Below, one piece after another: positions 49,236 to 58,333 of a DNA stretch of 64,000 bases. Position 1 is the stretch's first letter; every line of letters starts with the position of its first letter. The translations under genes were made by a program, and so were the position numbers. This DNA is from JBFXJF01 sp050175155 (GTDB taxonomy: Bacteria > Bacillota > Bacilli > Tepidibacillales > Tepidibacillaceae), in assembly GCA_050175155.1 (NCBI GenBank), contig JBFXJF010000011.1, positions 8,949 through 72,948 of the forward strand. Reading direction: 5' to 3'. Below the pieces are notes generated by a model. That model was not told the origin of the DNA. It made no database searches and saw only the letters and a program-made list of their open reading frames with translations.

Positions 49236-49589
49236 ATGGGTACTTACTTAACTGCTTTTATAGTAGGCGGTTTAATCTGTGTTATTGGACAAATTTTAAT
49301 GGACTTAACCAAGATGACACCTGCTCATGTAATGACTGTTTTAGTAGTTGGAGGGGCAATTTTAGGGGGAATTGGTTGGTATGAACCTTTAATTGACTTT
49401 GCTGGAGCAGGAGCGACAGTTCCTATAACTAGTTTTGGCAACTCCCTTGTACATGGGGCTCTTTCAGAAGCTGAAAAACATGGGCTAATTGGAATTCTAA
49501 TCGGTATTTTTGAGGTAACTAGCGCAGGAATTTCATCAGCGATTGTTTTTGGTTTTTTTGCAGCGATAATATTTAAACCCAAGGGTTAA
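49236..49589 (+). CDS. spoVAE: Stage V sporulation protein AE, membrane type (AEb)
   Basis: A 117-residue membrane protein related to SpoVAC, with YLTAFIVGGLICVIGQILMDLTK, and GAGATVPITSFGNSLVHGALSEAEKHG as signature. Part of the C-D-E core of the dipicolinate channel. ATG five bases after spoVAD with GAGGTG upstream. Confidence 0.94.
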   Translation: MGTYLTAFIVGGLICVIGQILMDLTKMTPAHVMTVLVVGGAILGGIGWYEPLIDFAGAGATVPITSFGNSLVHGALSEAEKHGLIGILIGIFEVTSAGISSAIVFGFFAAIIFKPKG

Positions 49590-49603
49590 TGAAGGTGGTT
49601 ACG

Positions 49604-50167
49604 ATGGAAAAAAAGAAAATTATTTTAATTACTGATGGAGATTTAATTGCAAAAGACGTTGTTGAAGAGGTTGCTAAAAAAATAGGAGGTAGATGTATTT
49701 CATTATCAGCAGGTAATCCTACCCGATTATTAGGTTGGGAAATTGTAGACCTAATAAAACAAACTCCAAAGGATCCTGTATTGGTCATGTTAGATGATAA
49801 TGGCGATACAAAAAAAGGCAAGGGTGAAAAAGCATTGGAATATATAGTAAGACACCCCGATATTGAAGTTATTGGTGTTGTAGCTGTTGCTTCAAACACA
49901 AAATACGTCGATGGTATCCTTGTTAATTGTTCAATTGATCATAATGGAAAAATAATAAAAGAATCTGTTAACAAAGAAGGTGTTAAGATAAAAAATTCAA
50001 ATAAAATTTTTGGTGACACGGTAGATGTTTTAAATAAATTAGATATTCCAATTATTGTTGGTGTTGGAGATATAGGAAAAATGAATGGTAAGGATAAAAA
50101 AAAAATAGGTGCTCCAATTACTTATAAAGCAATTAAAATTATTTTGGAAAGGAGCAATATAGTATGA
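49604..50167 (+). CDS. spoVAEA: Stage V sporulation protein AEa
   Basis: A soluble 187-residue protein with KKKIILITDGDLIAKDVVEEVAKKIGGRCISLSAGNPT (in parts) and PKDPVLVMLDDNGDTKKGKGEKALEYIV. This is the SpoVAEa family, an accessory in spoVA operons whose role is unclear. ATG at 49604 uses GAAGGTGG at 49589-49596; an earlier in-frame ATG at 49589 overlaps the spoVAE stop. The stop overlaps spoVAF as ATGA. Confidence 0.88.
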   Translation: MEKKKIILITDGDLIAKDVVEEVAKKIGGRCISLSAGNPTRLLGWEIVDLIKQTPKDPVLVMLDDNGDTKKGKGEKALEYIVRHPDIEVIGVVAVASNTKYVDGILVNCSIDHNGKIIKESVNKEGVKIKNSNKIFGDTVDVLNKLDIPIIVGVGDIGKMNGKDKKKIGAPITYKAIKIILERSNIV

Positions 50168-51723
50168 AAAAGAACATGAAATTAAATGGAAACTCCAAAA
50201 ATTTAGGTGAAAATAAAACAATTAAAAGTAGTGAAAAACAAGTTGATACCAAGATTGGTGAAGTACCTTTAGAAACTATAGAGATATCTAAAGATTTTGA
50301 AAAAAATAAATATATTTTAGAAGAGAAACTTGGGATTAAAGAAAGTTTTGATATTTTCACAAGAAATATGAATTTTCACAACAAAAAAATTACGTTGTAT
50401 TTTGTTAATGGTCTTGTTGACTCGGCAATAATGACACAGATACTAAAGCAATTAGCAAATACTGATAGAGATGAATTTGTTCCCAATACATTAAAAAAAC
50501 TATTAGAAACATGTATATCTCATATTCAAGTTGAATTAGTAAACACTATAAATAAATCATGTAATAGTATTCTATCTGGGCAATTAATAATGTTTATTGA
50601 AAAAGAAGATAAAGCAATTCTAATTGATGTAAGAAATTATCCAGGAAGGAATCCTGAAGAACCTGATACTGAAAGGGTTGTTAGAGGAGCAAGGGATGGT
50701 TACACTGAGACCTTATTAATGAATACTTCTTTAACGAGGAGAAGAATTAGAGATGAACGTCTGCGTATGGAAATTTTACAGATAGGAGAGAGATCAAAAT
50801 CAGATATCTGTATTGCATATCTTAAAGATGTTGCAGATCCTGGATTGGTTAACATTATAAAACAGAAATTAAAAGAAATTAAGATAGATGGTCTTCCAAT
50901 GGCCGAAAAAACAATCGAAGAATTTATTATTGGAAAGACTTGGAATCCATTTCCACTGGTTAGATACACCGAAAGACCTGATGTAGCTTCAGCTCACATT
51001 TTAGAAGGACATGTAATAATATTCGCTGACACATCACCAAGTGTAATTATTTTACCTACAACTTATTTTCATCATTTACAACATGCAGAGGAATACAGAC
51101 AAACACCGGTTATGGGTACATATTATCGTTGGATTCGGTTTATTGGGGTTTTTATCTCAATCTTCATACTTCCTTTATGGTTTTTATATGTTATTGAACC
51201 TGATTTGATACCGGAAGCTATTAGTTTTATTGGTCCAAGAGATACATCAAGAATACCGATTTTCTTTCAATTTTTAATAGGAGAAATTGGACTAGACTTA
51301 ATGAGAATGGCAGCCGTTCATACACCTACACCTCTAGCAACAGCAATGGGATTGATAGCCGCTGTGTTAATAGGAGATATTGCAATAAAAGTAGGGTGGT
51401 TTGTTCCGGAGGTTATTTTATATCTTGCTGCTGCAGTTTTAGGAATGTATTCAACTCCTAGCTATGAATTGAGCTTAGCAAATAAATTAGTGAGATTGTT
51501 ATTATTATTTTCAGTATATCTATTTAAAGTACCTGGATTCTTTTTTGGAACTACAATAATAATTATTGTTTTAGCATCTACTCGTTCTTTAAATACACCG
51601 TATCTCTGGCCGTTTATACCTTTTAATCTACAAGGATTTATTGGAGTACTTGTTAGAAAATCAATACCAACTATGAACAGACGTCCTAGTATTGTTCATC
51701 CGCAAAATCAAAGTAGGCAGTAG
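50164..51723 (+). CDS. spoVAF: Stage V sporulation protein AF (GerA-type)
   Basis: A 519-residue protein homologous to GerA-family germinant receptor A subunits. A soluble N-terminal domain has LVDSAIMTQIL and PGRNPEEPDTERVVRGARDGYTETLLMN (in parts), typical of GerAA/SpoVAF. It is followed by about five membrane helices (FIGVFISIFILPLWFLYVI onward) and a proline-containing tail. An unusually charged N-terminal extension (~55 residues) precedes the conserved part. It probably modulates germination; it ends the spoVA operon and precedes lysA as in Bacillus. Confidence 0.93.
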   Translation: MKKNMKLNGNSKNLGENKTIKSSEKQVDTKIGEVPLETIEISKDFEKNKYILEEKLGIKESFDIFTRNMNFHNKKITLYFVNGLVDSAIMTQILKQLANTDRDEFVPNTLKKLLETCISHIQVELVNTINKSCNSILSGQLIMFIEKEDKAILIDVRNYPGRNPEEPDTERVVRGARDGYTETLLMNTSLTRRRIRDERLRMEILQIGERSKSDICIAYLKDVADPGLVNIIKQKLKEIKIDGLPMAEKTIEEFIIGKTWNPFPLVRYTERPDVASAHILEGHVIIFADTSPSVIILPTTYFHHLQHAEEYRQTPVMGTYYRWIRFIGVFISIFILPLWFLYVIEPDLIPEAISFIGPRDTSRIPIFFQFLIGEIGLDLMRMAAVHTPTPLATAMGLIAAVLIGDIAIKVGWFVPEVILYLAAAVLGMYSTPSYELSLANKLVRLLLLFSVYLFKVPGFFFGTTIIIIVLASTRSLNTPYLWPFIPFNLQGFIGVLVRKSIPTMNRRPSIVHPQNQSRQ

Positions 51724-51940
51724 CATTTTACAATTATAGGGAAAAAATAAATTTAGAATACTTTATTTATATTCATTGAAAAAAATATGTATATATGTTA
51801 TATTCGCGTATAATTATTTTTTTAATAATACTAGTGTAAATTGAAACGAGTTTTTAATATATTAATATTAAAACATACTATCTTATTTTTTTTATTTATA
51901 TCATAACGTTTGAATTCGCAACAATATTGGGGGAGAGAAA

Positions 51941-53281
51941 ATGAACTTATATGGAACGAGTCTTATTAACAGCAAAGGTCATTTGGAAATTGGCGGAGTT
52001 GACGTAGTAGATTTAGTTAATAAATACGGAACCCCGCTTTATGTACTTGATGAAAACGAAATAAGAAGAAAGATGAAAGAATATGTTGGCACTTTTAAAA
52101 GTTATAATATTCCTTTTCAGGTAGCATATGCTAACAAAGCACTTTGTACCACGACTTTATGTTGTATAGCTGAATCCGAAGGATTATCAATTGAAGTTGT
52201 ATCCGGGGGCGAATTATATACAGCAATAAATGCAGGTTTCCCAGCTAACAGGATACATTTCCATGGAAATAACAAGTCTAGTGCGGAAATTGAAATGGGG
52301 ATTGACTTAGAAATTGGTGCGTTTGTAATAGATAATTTATATGAGATAGAACAAATAAATAACATATGTGAAGCAAAAGATAAGAGGATTAAAGCATTAT
52401 TACGTGTTACACCAGGTATTGAGGCACATACTCATGAATATATTCAAACAGGTAAAGAAGATTCGAAGTTTGGGTTTAATTTAATGGAGCCAGCATTTGA
52501 AGCTACACAAAAAGTTATTAATTCACCATGGATTGATTTAATAGGTTTTCATTTTCATATTGGTTCACAAATATTCGATACAACGGGGTTTGATAAAGCA
52601 ATTGAAAAATTTGCAAAATTATATCAATTAGTTAAGACTGAGCTAGGGATAGAGATTCCGATAATAAATACTGGCGGGGGTTATGGTATTAGCTATACAA
52701 GTGAAGATGCACCTCTTACTCCACAACAATATGTTATATCTATAATAGAGTCAGTAAAAAAACATTTCAATAACAATGGATTATCATTACCTGAAATTTG
52801 GATTGAGCCTGGGCGAAGCATAATAGGGGAAGCGGGCACTACTTTATATCGGATCGGCTCAATTAAAGATATTCCTAATTTACGGAAATATATAGCGGTT
52901 GATGGAGGTATGATGGATAATCCAAGGCCAGCACTATATCAAGCAAAATATGATGCTTTAGTAGCTAATAAAATTCTTGAAAAAGATAGTGATTACGAAA
53001 TAGTTACCGTTGCTGGCAGGGCATGTGAATCTAGTGATATACTAATTAAAGATATTAAACTAAATAGTCCTAAATCAGGTGATATATTAGCGGTTTTGTG
53101 CACGGGGGCATATAATTATTCTATGGCTAGCAATTATAATAGAGTCGCCCGTCCACCAATCGTATTAGTTAATGAAGGTGAAGCTGATATAATAGTAAAA
53201 AGGGAAACTTATGAGGATTTAATCAATAACGATATAATTCCGGAACGAATTAAAAGAGGGAATAAAGTAATTGTTGGTTAG
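51941..53281 (+). CDS. lysA: Diaminopimelate decarboxylase
   Basis: PLP enzyme of the alanine-racemase fold that makes lysine from meso-DAP. The PLP lysine is in QVAYANKALCTTTLC; SGGELYTAINAGFP, HFHIGSQIFD, NTGGGYGISY, WIEPGRSIIGEAG and GRACESSDIL form the active site and dimer contacts. 446 residues. GGGGGAGAG before the ATG. The 217-base gap before it shows AT-rich sequence with no recognisable lysine riboswitch or clear promoter. Confidence 0.96.
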   Translation: MNLYGTSLINSKGHLEIGGVDVVDLVNKYGTPLYVLDENEIRRKMKEYVGTFKSYNIPFQVAYANKALCTTTLCCIAESEGLSIEVVSGGELYTAINAGFPANRIHFHGNNKSSAEIEMGIDLEIGAFVIDNLYEIEQINNICEAKDKRIKALLRVTPGIEAHTHEYIQTGKEDSKFGFNLMEPAFEATQKVINSPWIDLIGFHFHIGSQIFDTTGFDKAIEKFAKLYQLVKTELGIEIPIINTGGGYGISYTSEDAPLTPQQYVISIIESVKKHFNNNGLSLPEIWIEPGRSIIGEAGTTLYRIGSIKDIPNLRKYIAVDGGMMDNPRPALYQAKYDALVANKILEKDSDYEIVTVAGRACESSDILIKDIKLNSPKSGDILAVLCTGAYNYSMASNYNRVARPPIVLVNEGEADIIVKRETYEDLINNDIIPERIKRGNKVIVG

Positions 53282-53314
53282 TTAAAATATTACCAATTAA
53301 GGTAGGTTTTGCTA

Positions 53315-54067
53315 GTGTCATATGAAATTAAACTGGATTCATTTGAAGGTCCATTAGATCTGTTATTACATCTAATTGAGAAAGAAGAAATGGACATATA
53401 CGATATTGAAATAGCAAAAATAGCTGACCAGTATCTTCACACTATGCAGATATTAAAACTAGATGATGCTAGTGATTTCTTAGTAATGGCTGCTACATTA
53501 TTGTATATAAAAAGCAAGATGTTATTACCTGTGCATCCTGACTTACCTATTTCTTTAGTAGAAATAGAAGAAGACCCTAGAGAAGAATTAATTAAGAGAT
53601 TAGTAGAGTATAAAAAATACAAATATTTATCTGAAAGATTGAGAGAATTGGAGATAGAAAGAAGTCAAATTTATACCCGTAAATCTATTGATCTTTCTCC
53701 TTACATAAGCCAAGAAAAAGAAAATCCTGTTAACAACATAAGTATTTATGATCTTATTACTGCTTTTGAAAAAGTACTAATTAAATGCTCTTATCGTGAT
53801 CCTTTAAAGACAGTAGAACGTGAAGAGTTTTCTGTTAAAGATATTATTGACCATATAGTTAGACTTTTAAAAGAAAATAATGGTACTATATTTTTTTCGC
53901 AGTTATTTGATGGTGAATCTAGTAGATCACATATAGTATTAACTTTCTTAGGATTATTAGAACTTATGAAACAAAGCAAAATCTTTTGTCTTCAAGATAA
54001 AAACTTTGAGGATATAGTAATTAGTTATAATTTAAATCAAGGGGAGAAACAATTTGGATTACAATAA
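53315..54067 (+). CDS. scpA: Segregation and condensation protein A
   Basis: The kleisin subunit of the SMC condensin complex. YEIKLDSFEGPLDLLLHLIEKEEMDIYDIEIAKIADQYL (in parts) is the N-terminal signature, and the C-terminal winged helix ends ...HIVLTFLGLLELMKQSKIFCLQ. 250 residues. GTG at 53315 is chosen since GGTAGG at 53301-53306 is correctly spaced; the TTG at 53309 is too close. Overlaps scpB by 14 bases. Confidence 0.95.
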   Translation: MSYEIKLDSFEGPLDLLLHLIEKEEMDIYDIEIAKIADQYLHTMQILKLDDASDFLVMAATLLYIKSKMLLPVHPDLPISLVEIEEDPREELIKRLVEYKKYKYLSERLRELEIERSQIYTRKSIDLSPYISQEKENPVNNISIYDLITAFEKVLIKCSYRDPLKTVEREEFSVKDIIDHIVRLLKENNGTIFFSQLFDGESSRSHIVLTFLGLLELMKQSKIFCLQDKNFEDIVISYNLNQGEKQFGLQ

Positions 54068-54608
54068 AGTAAAAAGTGTTATCGAAGGATTGCTTTTCGC
54101 AGTTGGTGACGAGGGTATAGATTTAAAACAATTAGCAACGATTATTGAATTAGATGTTGAAATTGTTAATGATTTAATTCATGATATGCAAGGTGATTTT
54201 AAAAGAGAAAAAAGGGGAATACAAATAGTTCAATTAGCTGATTCTTATCAATTAACTACATTACCTGAGCATATTAAATATTTTGAACGATTAGCTACTT
54301 CCCCTAATAATTCAACCTTATCACAAGCTGCTTTAGAAACACTCGGAATTATAGCCTATAAGCAACCTGTTACTAAATCGGATATTGAGGAAATAAGAGG
54401 GGTTCAATCAGAGAGAGCATTAAAAACGCTGTTAAATAAGGAGTTAATTAAGGAAGTTGGAAGATTGGATACGATAGGAAGACCAATCGTTTACGGAACG
54501 ACTAGAAACTTTTTGGATTATTTTGGTCTTAAAACTTTAAGCGAATTACCCCCACTATCTGAACAAATCGAAATTTGTGAAGAGGAAGAATGTTCGTTAT
54601 TTTCATAA
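54054..54608 (+). CDS. scpB: Segregation and condensation protein B
   Basis: Tandem winged-helix dimer that binds ScpA. VKSVIEGLLFAVGDEGIDLKQLATIIE and TLSQAALETLGIIAYKQPVTKSDIEEIRGVQSERALKTLL (in parts) are diagnostic, as is the RLDTIGRPIVYGTTRNFLDYFGL segment. 184 residues. TTG start behind GGGGAG inside scpA, implying coupling and fixed stoichiometry. Confidence 0.95.
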   Translation: MDYNKVKSVIEGLLFAVGDEGIDLKQLATIIELDVEIVNDLIHDMQGDFKREKRGIQIVQLADSYQLTTLPEHIKYFERLATSPNNSTLSQAALETLGIIAYKQPVTKSDIEEIRGVQSERALKTLLNKELIKEVGRLDTIGRPIVYGTTRNFLDYFGLKTLSELPPLSEQIEICEEEECSLFS

Positions 54609-54680
54609 AGATATATAATCATCAAAAGCTCTGCTCTTGCTTTGCAAAGGCTTCGCTAATGATGACTATATATCTTTTTT
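54606..54680. terminator. Large imperfect hairpin terminator after scpB
   Basis: An 18-bp stem with one mismatch (54606-54623 with 54659-54676) begins in the scpB stop region. A 35-base apical part contains CTTTGCAAAG, and a T-run follows. It is unusually long and could act in both directions. Confidence 0.7.
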
Positions 54681-54788
54681 ATATTGTTTTAAAAGACTGT
54701 CATCTGCTTTTTTCTTAAAAAGGTCTACGTTTGGAATGAATATTTGTGTTATGGAGAATACTACCAAATAATTGAGGTGATAGTAAAT

Positions 54789-55457
54789 ATGTCTTGGTAT
54801 TGGTATGTGTTGACGGGTTTAATTGTTATTTTATTAGTGCTAATGTTTTCTGAAATAAAAATAAAAATTTTTTTCAACAGAGAACAGAAGAACGATTATT
54901 TTAAGATTGATTTATGGTTTTTATATGTAATTCATCTTAAAAAAGAATTTCCGCTAATTGAGTTAGATAACTTATCTGAAGGAATTAAATATACAAGTAA
55001 AACAAATCTTAATAATTCTAAAGTAAGCGAAAATAAAAAAAATCGTATTACCATAAGTAAGATAGAGGATATGTATCATAACTTTATTGAAATTATTAAA
55101 CATATCCGAAATTTTAATAAATCAGTTAAGGATTTTGTCAAACATTTACATGTTGATAACTATAAATGGGAAACAATTATTGGAACTGGTGACGCTTCAC
55201 TTACTGGAGTTCTCAATGGTGTACTATGGGGTATAAAGAGTTTTATTATTGGGTGGATATCTAGCAACACAATTTTGGAACAATGTCCTGTACTTAAGGT
55301 TAAACCTGAGTACAATGATAAAATTTTTCATAGTAGGTTTGAATGTATATTACGGTTTAGAGTAGGGTATTTTATAATAATAGCAGTGCAGTTAGTTTTT
55401 AAGTATTTAACAGGAGGCAGGAAAAAATGGCGGGAGAACACCCTATTCAAGGTTTGA
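54789..55457 (+). CDS. DUF2953 family protein (YtfI-like)
   Basis: A 222-residue protein with an N-terminal membrane helix (YWYVLTGLIVILLVLMF) and FSEIKIKIFFNREQKNDYFKIDLWFLY (in parts), then WETIIGTGDASLTGVLNGVLWGIKS, which I recognise from the DUF2953 family. The gene pairs with ytfJ as ytfI-ytfJ does in Bacillus. ATG at 54789 follows GAGGTGAT; the 31-base overlap with ytfJ implies coupling. Sporulation or germination link by context; no known biochemical role. Confidence 0.82.
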   Translation: MSWYWYVLTGLIVILLVLMFSEIKIKIFFNREQKNDYFKIDLWFLYVIHLKKEFPLIELDNLSEGIKYTSKTNLNNSKVSENKKNRITISKIEDMYHNFIEIIKHIRNFNKSVKDFVKHLHVDNYKWETIIGTGDASLTGVLNGVLWGIKSFIIGWISSNTILEQCPVLKVKPEYNDKIFHSRFECILRFRVGYFIIIAVQLVFKYLTGGRKKWRENTLFKV

Positions 55458-55864
55458 TGAAAACAGCAATGGAAAATATTAAAGAGATGGTTGATGTAAA
55501 TACAATTGTAGGAGAACCTGTCGAAACACACGATGGAATGGTTATAATCCCAATCTCTAAGGTTGGATTCGGATTTGCATCAGGTGGAAGCGATTTTAAT
55601 GTACAAACTGAAGAGAATGATAAAAATGGTGAGGTTATGTTTGAGAAACCATTTGGTGGAGGAAGTGGTGGAGGTGTTTCAATCACCCCAGTTGCATTCT
55701 TAGTTGTTGGAAGTAAAGGAGTACAAATACTACCTCTAGATTCTCAAGCCCATATTTATGAACGCATAATCGACTTAATTCCAGGTTTTTTTAATAAAAT
55801 ACAAAATTCATTTAAATCAAAAGAGGAAGAGCATCATAAAACTGATAGGGATTATGTATCATAA
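55427..55864 (+). CDS. ytfJ: GerW family sporulation protein YtfJ
   Basis: A 145-residue protein: HPIQGLMKTAMENIKEMVDVNTIVGEPVET, IIPISKVGFGFASGGSDF and PFGGGSGGGVSITPVAFLVVG (in parts) identify the YtfJ/GerW family. In Bacillus it is needed for efficient SleB-dependent germination. ATG behind GGAGGCAGG. The Gly-rich central loop is normal for the family. Confidence 0.93.
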   Translation: MAGEHPIQGLMKTAMENIKEMVDVNTIVGEPVETHDGMVIIPISKVGFGFASGGSDFNVQTEENDKNGEVMFEKPFGGGSGGGVSITPVAFLVVGSKGVQILPLDSQAHIYERIIDLIPGFFNKIQNSFKSKEEEHHKTDRDYVS

Positions 55865-55898
55865 GAATAAAAGAATAGCTTAGGTTATTATAAAGGGT

Positions 55899-55926
55899 AG
55901 AGCGCGAGTTATTGCGCTTTTTCTTT
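55899..55926 (+). terminator. Terminator after ytfJ
   Basis: AGCGC (55901-55905) pairs with GCGCT (55914-55918), followed by TTTTTCTTTT. Short but GC-rich stem with an 8-nt loop. Confidence 0.8.
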
Positions 55927-55942
55927 TAATTCTAGTCTTGGT

Positions 55943-55970
55943 TCATACATACTAAGATAAAGCATATATT
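55943..55970 (+). promoter_or_regulatory. Candidate sigma-E promoter of dacB-spmA-spmB
   Basis: TCATACA (55943-55949), 13 bases, CATATATT (55963-55970). The -10 fits CATAYANT fully and the -35 begins KMATA. In Bacillus dacB-spmAB is a sigma-E operon. Confidence 0.5.
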
Positions 55971-55998
55971 ATATTAGACAAGCTAGGAGGAAGTAATT

Positions 55999-57126
55999 GT
56001 GATTAAAAATAAATTAAAAATATTTATAATTGCAATATTATTAATAAATATATATATGGCGGATAATATTATTGCACAGCCAATAAATAATATATTTTTA
56101 AATATATCAGCAGAAGGCGCCGTTTTAATTGATGTTAATAGTGGGCGTATTCTTTACGAGAAAAACTCTGATAAGAAGATGAGAATAGCAAGCTTAACAA
56201 AAATAATGACTGCAATAATAGCAATTGAAAACGGTAAGATGGGTGATGTTGTTACTACAAGTGATAATGCTTTTGGAACTGAAGGTTCATCGATATACTT
56301 AAAAAAAGGGGAAAAATTAACATTGAATGATATGTTGTATGGCTTAATGCTACGATCAGGCAACGATGCCGCAGTTGCAATAAGTGAACATATTGGCGGA
56401 TCTATCGAAGGTTTTTCATTTTTAATGAATAGAAAAGCAGCATATATAGGTATGACTAACTCTCATTTTACTAATCCACATGGCTTAGATAATGATAACC
56501 ATTATTCAACGCCGTTTGATATTGGAATACTTACAGCCTACGCACTTAAAAATCAGGTGTTTAAGGAAATTGTAAATACTAAGCTTAAGACTGTTCCGGT
56601 TGAAGGAGAGGATTGGGTTAGAAAGTGGGTAAACAAAAATAAATTATTATACTTATACGAATGGGCGGATGGTGTTAAAACTGGTTATACAAAATTAGCT
56701 AAAAGGTGTTTAGCATCCTCCGCAACGAAAGATGGTCTTCAATTAGCTTGTGTTACTTTAAATGCGCCAGATGACTGGAATGATCACAAAAAAATGTTTG
56801 AATACGGTTTTAATACATATAAACAGAAGGTATTAGTGGAGCAAGGGGATATTGTAGAAGAAATAACAATAGAGGGGGATAAATATGAAATAATTTCTAA
56901 TTCTCAATTTATATACCCACTAAAGAATAATGAAGATATTTTAATAAAAAGAAATGCAATTATTTACGAAAATTTAAGTAAATTTAATTTTAACAATGAT
57001 ATTGGAAAATTAGAATTTTATTTAGATAACATTTATATAGGTAGTGTAACATTGAAAATAAAAGAGAATGATAAACATTCCAAGAACATTATCGAAAAAT
57101 GGAGGGAAATCTGGGAGGGAGAGTAA
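55999..57126 (+). CDS. dacB: D-alanyl-D-alanine carboxypeptidase DacB (spore cortex)
   Basis: S11 penicillin-binding protein with an N-terminal signal (IFIIAILLINIYMADNIIA). The active site has SxxK in IASLTKIMTA, SxN in MLRSGNDAA and KTG in GVKTGYTKL. It controls cortex cross-linking and so spore core dehydration. 375 residues; GTG start behind AGGAGGAAG. It is the second such enzyme in the window; being followed by spmA-spmB identifies it as the DacB-type. Confidence 0.92.
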   Translation: MIKNKLKIFIIAILLINIYMADNIIAQPINNIFLNISAEGAVLIDVNSGRILYEKNSDKKMRIASLTKIMTAIIAIENGKMGDVVTTSDNAFGTEGSSIYLKKGEKLTLNDMLYGLMLRSGNDAAVAISEHIGGSIEGFSFLMNRKAAYIGMTNSHFTNPHGLDNDNHYSTPFDIGILTAYALKNQVFKEIVNTKLKTVPVEGEDWVRKWVNKNKLLYLYEWADGVKTGYTKLAKRCLASSATKDGLQLACVTLNAPDDWNDHKKMFEYGFNTYKQKVLVEQGDIVEEITIEGDKYEIISNSQFIYPLKNNEDILIKRNAIIYENLSKFNFNNDIGKLEFYLDNIYIGSVTLKIKENDKHSKNIIEKWREIWEGE

Positions 57127-57129
57127 AAG

Positions 57130-57720
57130 GTGATTAATTGGATTTGGATATTTCTAATCCTAATAGGTATAATCACGGCTGGTATTCAGGGGAATATAGA
57201 AGTTATTAACAATGCTATTTTTGAGGGAGCTAAAGAGGGGGTTACAATAAGCTTTGGGTTAATCAGTATTTTAGTTTTTTGGTTAGGAATAATGAAGATT
57301 GCCGAGGATGCTGGTCTACTAAAATTAATTAGTCAGCTTCTTCAACCTTCAATTAAGTGGTTATTTCCTGAAATTCCAAAGGATCATCCATCTTTAGGAT
57401 ATATAGTTTCGAATATAACTGCCAATATTTTTGGATTAGGTAATGCTGCAACTCCAATGGGGATAAAAGCTATGGAAGAATTACAAAAAATAAATCCAAA
57501 TAAAGATATCGCTTCAGCTTCTATGGCAACTTTTCTTGCTATTAACACATCAAGTATAACATTGATTCCAACGATGGTTATTGCTATACGTATTACATAT
57601 AATTCAGCTAGTCCAACTGAAATTGTGGGTACGAGTATTTTGGCAACATTATGCTCAACAACGGTAGCCATATTATTAGATAGATTCTATAGAAATAGAG
57701 AAAGATTTTTACGTCGATAA
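57130..57720 (+). CDS. spmA: Spore maturation protein A
   Basis: A nucleoside-recognition (Gate) domain membrane protein of 196 residues. INNAIFEGAKEGVTISFGLISILVFWLGIMKIAEDAGLL (in parts), NITANIFGLGNAATPMGIKAMEEL and ATFLAINTSSITLIPTMVIAIR are diagnostic. With SpmB it is needed for full spore core dehydration. GTG start with GGAGGGAGAG upstream, 3 bases after dacB. Confidence 0.95.
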   Translation: MINWIWIFLILIGIITAGIQGNIEVINNAIFEGAKEGVTISFGLISILVFWLGIMKIAEDAGLLKLISQLLQPSIKWLFPEIPKDHPSLGYIVSNITANIFGLGNAATPMGIKAMEELQKINPNKDIASASMATFLAINTSSITLIPTMVIAIRITYNSASPTEIVGTSILATLCSTTVAILLDRFYRNRERFLRR

Positions 57721-57735
57721 TTGGGAGAAGGTCAT

Positions 57736-58272
57736 ATGACAAATCTTATTTCCGTTATTTCGTTATGGGTTATTCCTGGTCTATTAGTTATAATAATAAT
57801 ATATGCTTTGCTTAATAAAGTTCAAGTTTTTGAATCATTTGTTGAGGGGGCAAAGGATGGTTTTAAGACAGCAATTCAAATAATTCCTTATTTAGTAGGA
57901 ATGATGGTTGCTATTTCAATATTTAGGGAGTCTGGAGCTTTAAATCTATTAACGGGTTTTCTCAGGCCTATTTTTGGGGCAACTAATTTTCCCTCCGAAC
58001 TATTTCCTCTAGCAATTATGAGACCAATAACTGGCACAGGTGCTTTGGCAATAACTAGTGACTTAATTGCTAATTACGGTCCGGATTCTTTTATTGGAAG
58101 GCTGGCTTCAACTATGCAAGCAAGTACAGATACAACTCTTTATATTTTTACAGTATATTTTGGTGCTGTAGGAATAAAGAAAGCTGGATATGCTATAAAA
58201 GTGGGGCTTTTAGCTGATTTAGTAGGTATCATAGCTTCATTTATTATTGTATCATTCTATTTTCACTACTAA
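57736..58272 (+). CDS. spmB: Spore maturation protein B
   Basis: Partner of SpmA with the same Gate fold. VFESFVEGAKDGFKTAIQIIPYLVGMMVAISIFRESGAL (in parts), PLAIMRPITGTGALAITSDLI and GPDSFIGRLASTMQASTDTTLYIF are typical. 178 residues; ATG at 57736 with GGGAGAAGG upstream. Third gene of dacB-spmAB; rluB follows, as in Bacillus. Confidence 0.95.
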   Translation: MTNLISVISLWVIPGLLVIIIIYALLNKVQVFESFVEGAKDGFKTAIQIIPYLVGMMVAISIFRESGALNLLTGFLRPIFGATNFPSELFPLAIMRPITGTGALAITSDLIANYGPDSFIGRLASTMQASTDTTLYIFTVYFGAVGIKKAGYAIKVGLLADLVGIIASFIIVSFYFHY

Positions 58273-58333
58273 GTTTCCATTTATTTTTTTTTATGTTAAA
58301 CTTTATTAAAATAGGGTAAAGTGGGTGAACAGA

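Noticed and set aside
51724..51940. Lysine riboswitch or T-box before lysA
   Set aside because: The gap is only 217 bases, AT-rich, and shows none of the conserved lysine-element or T-box sequences.
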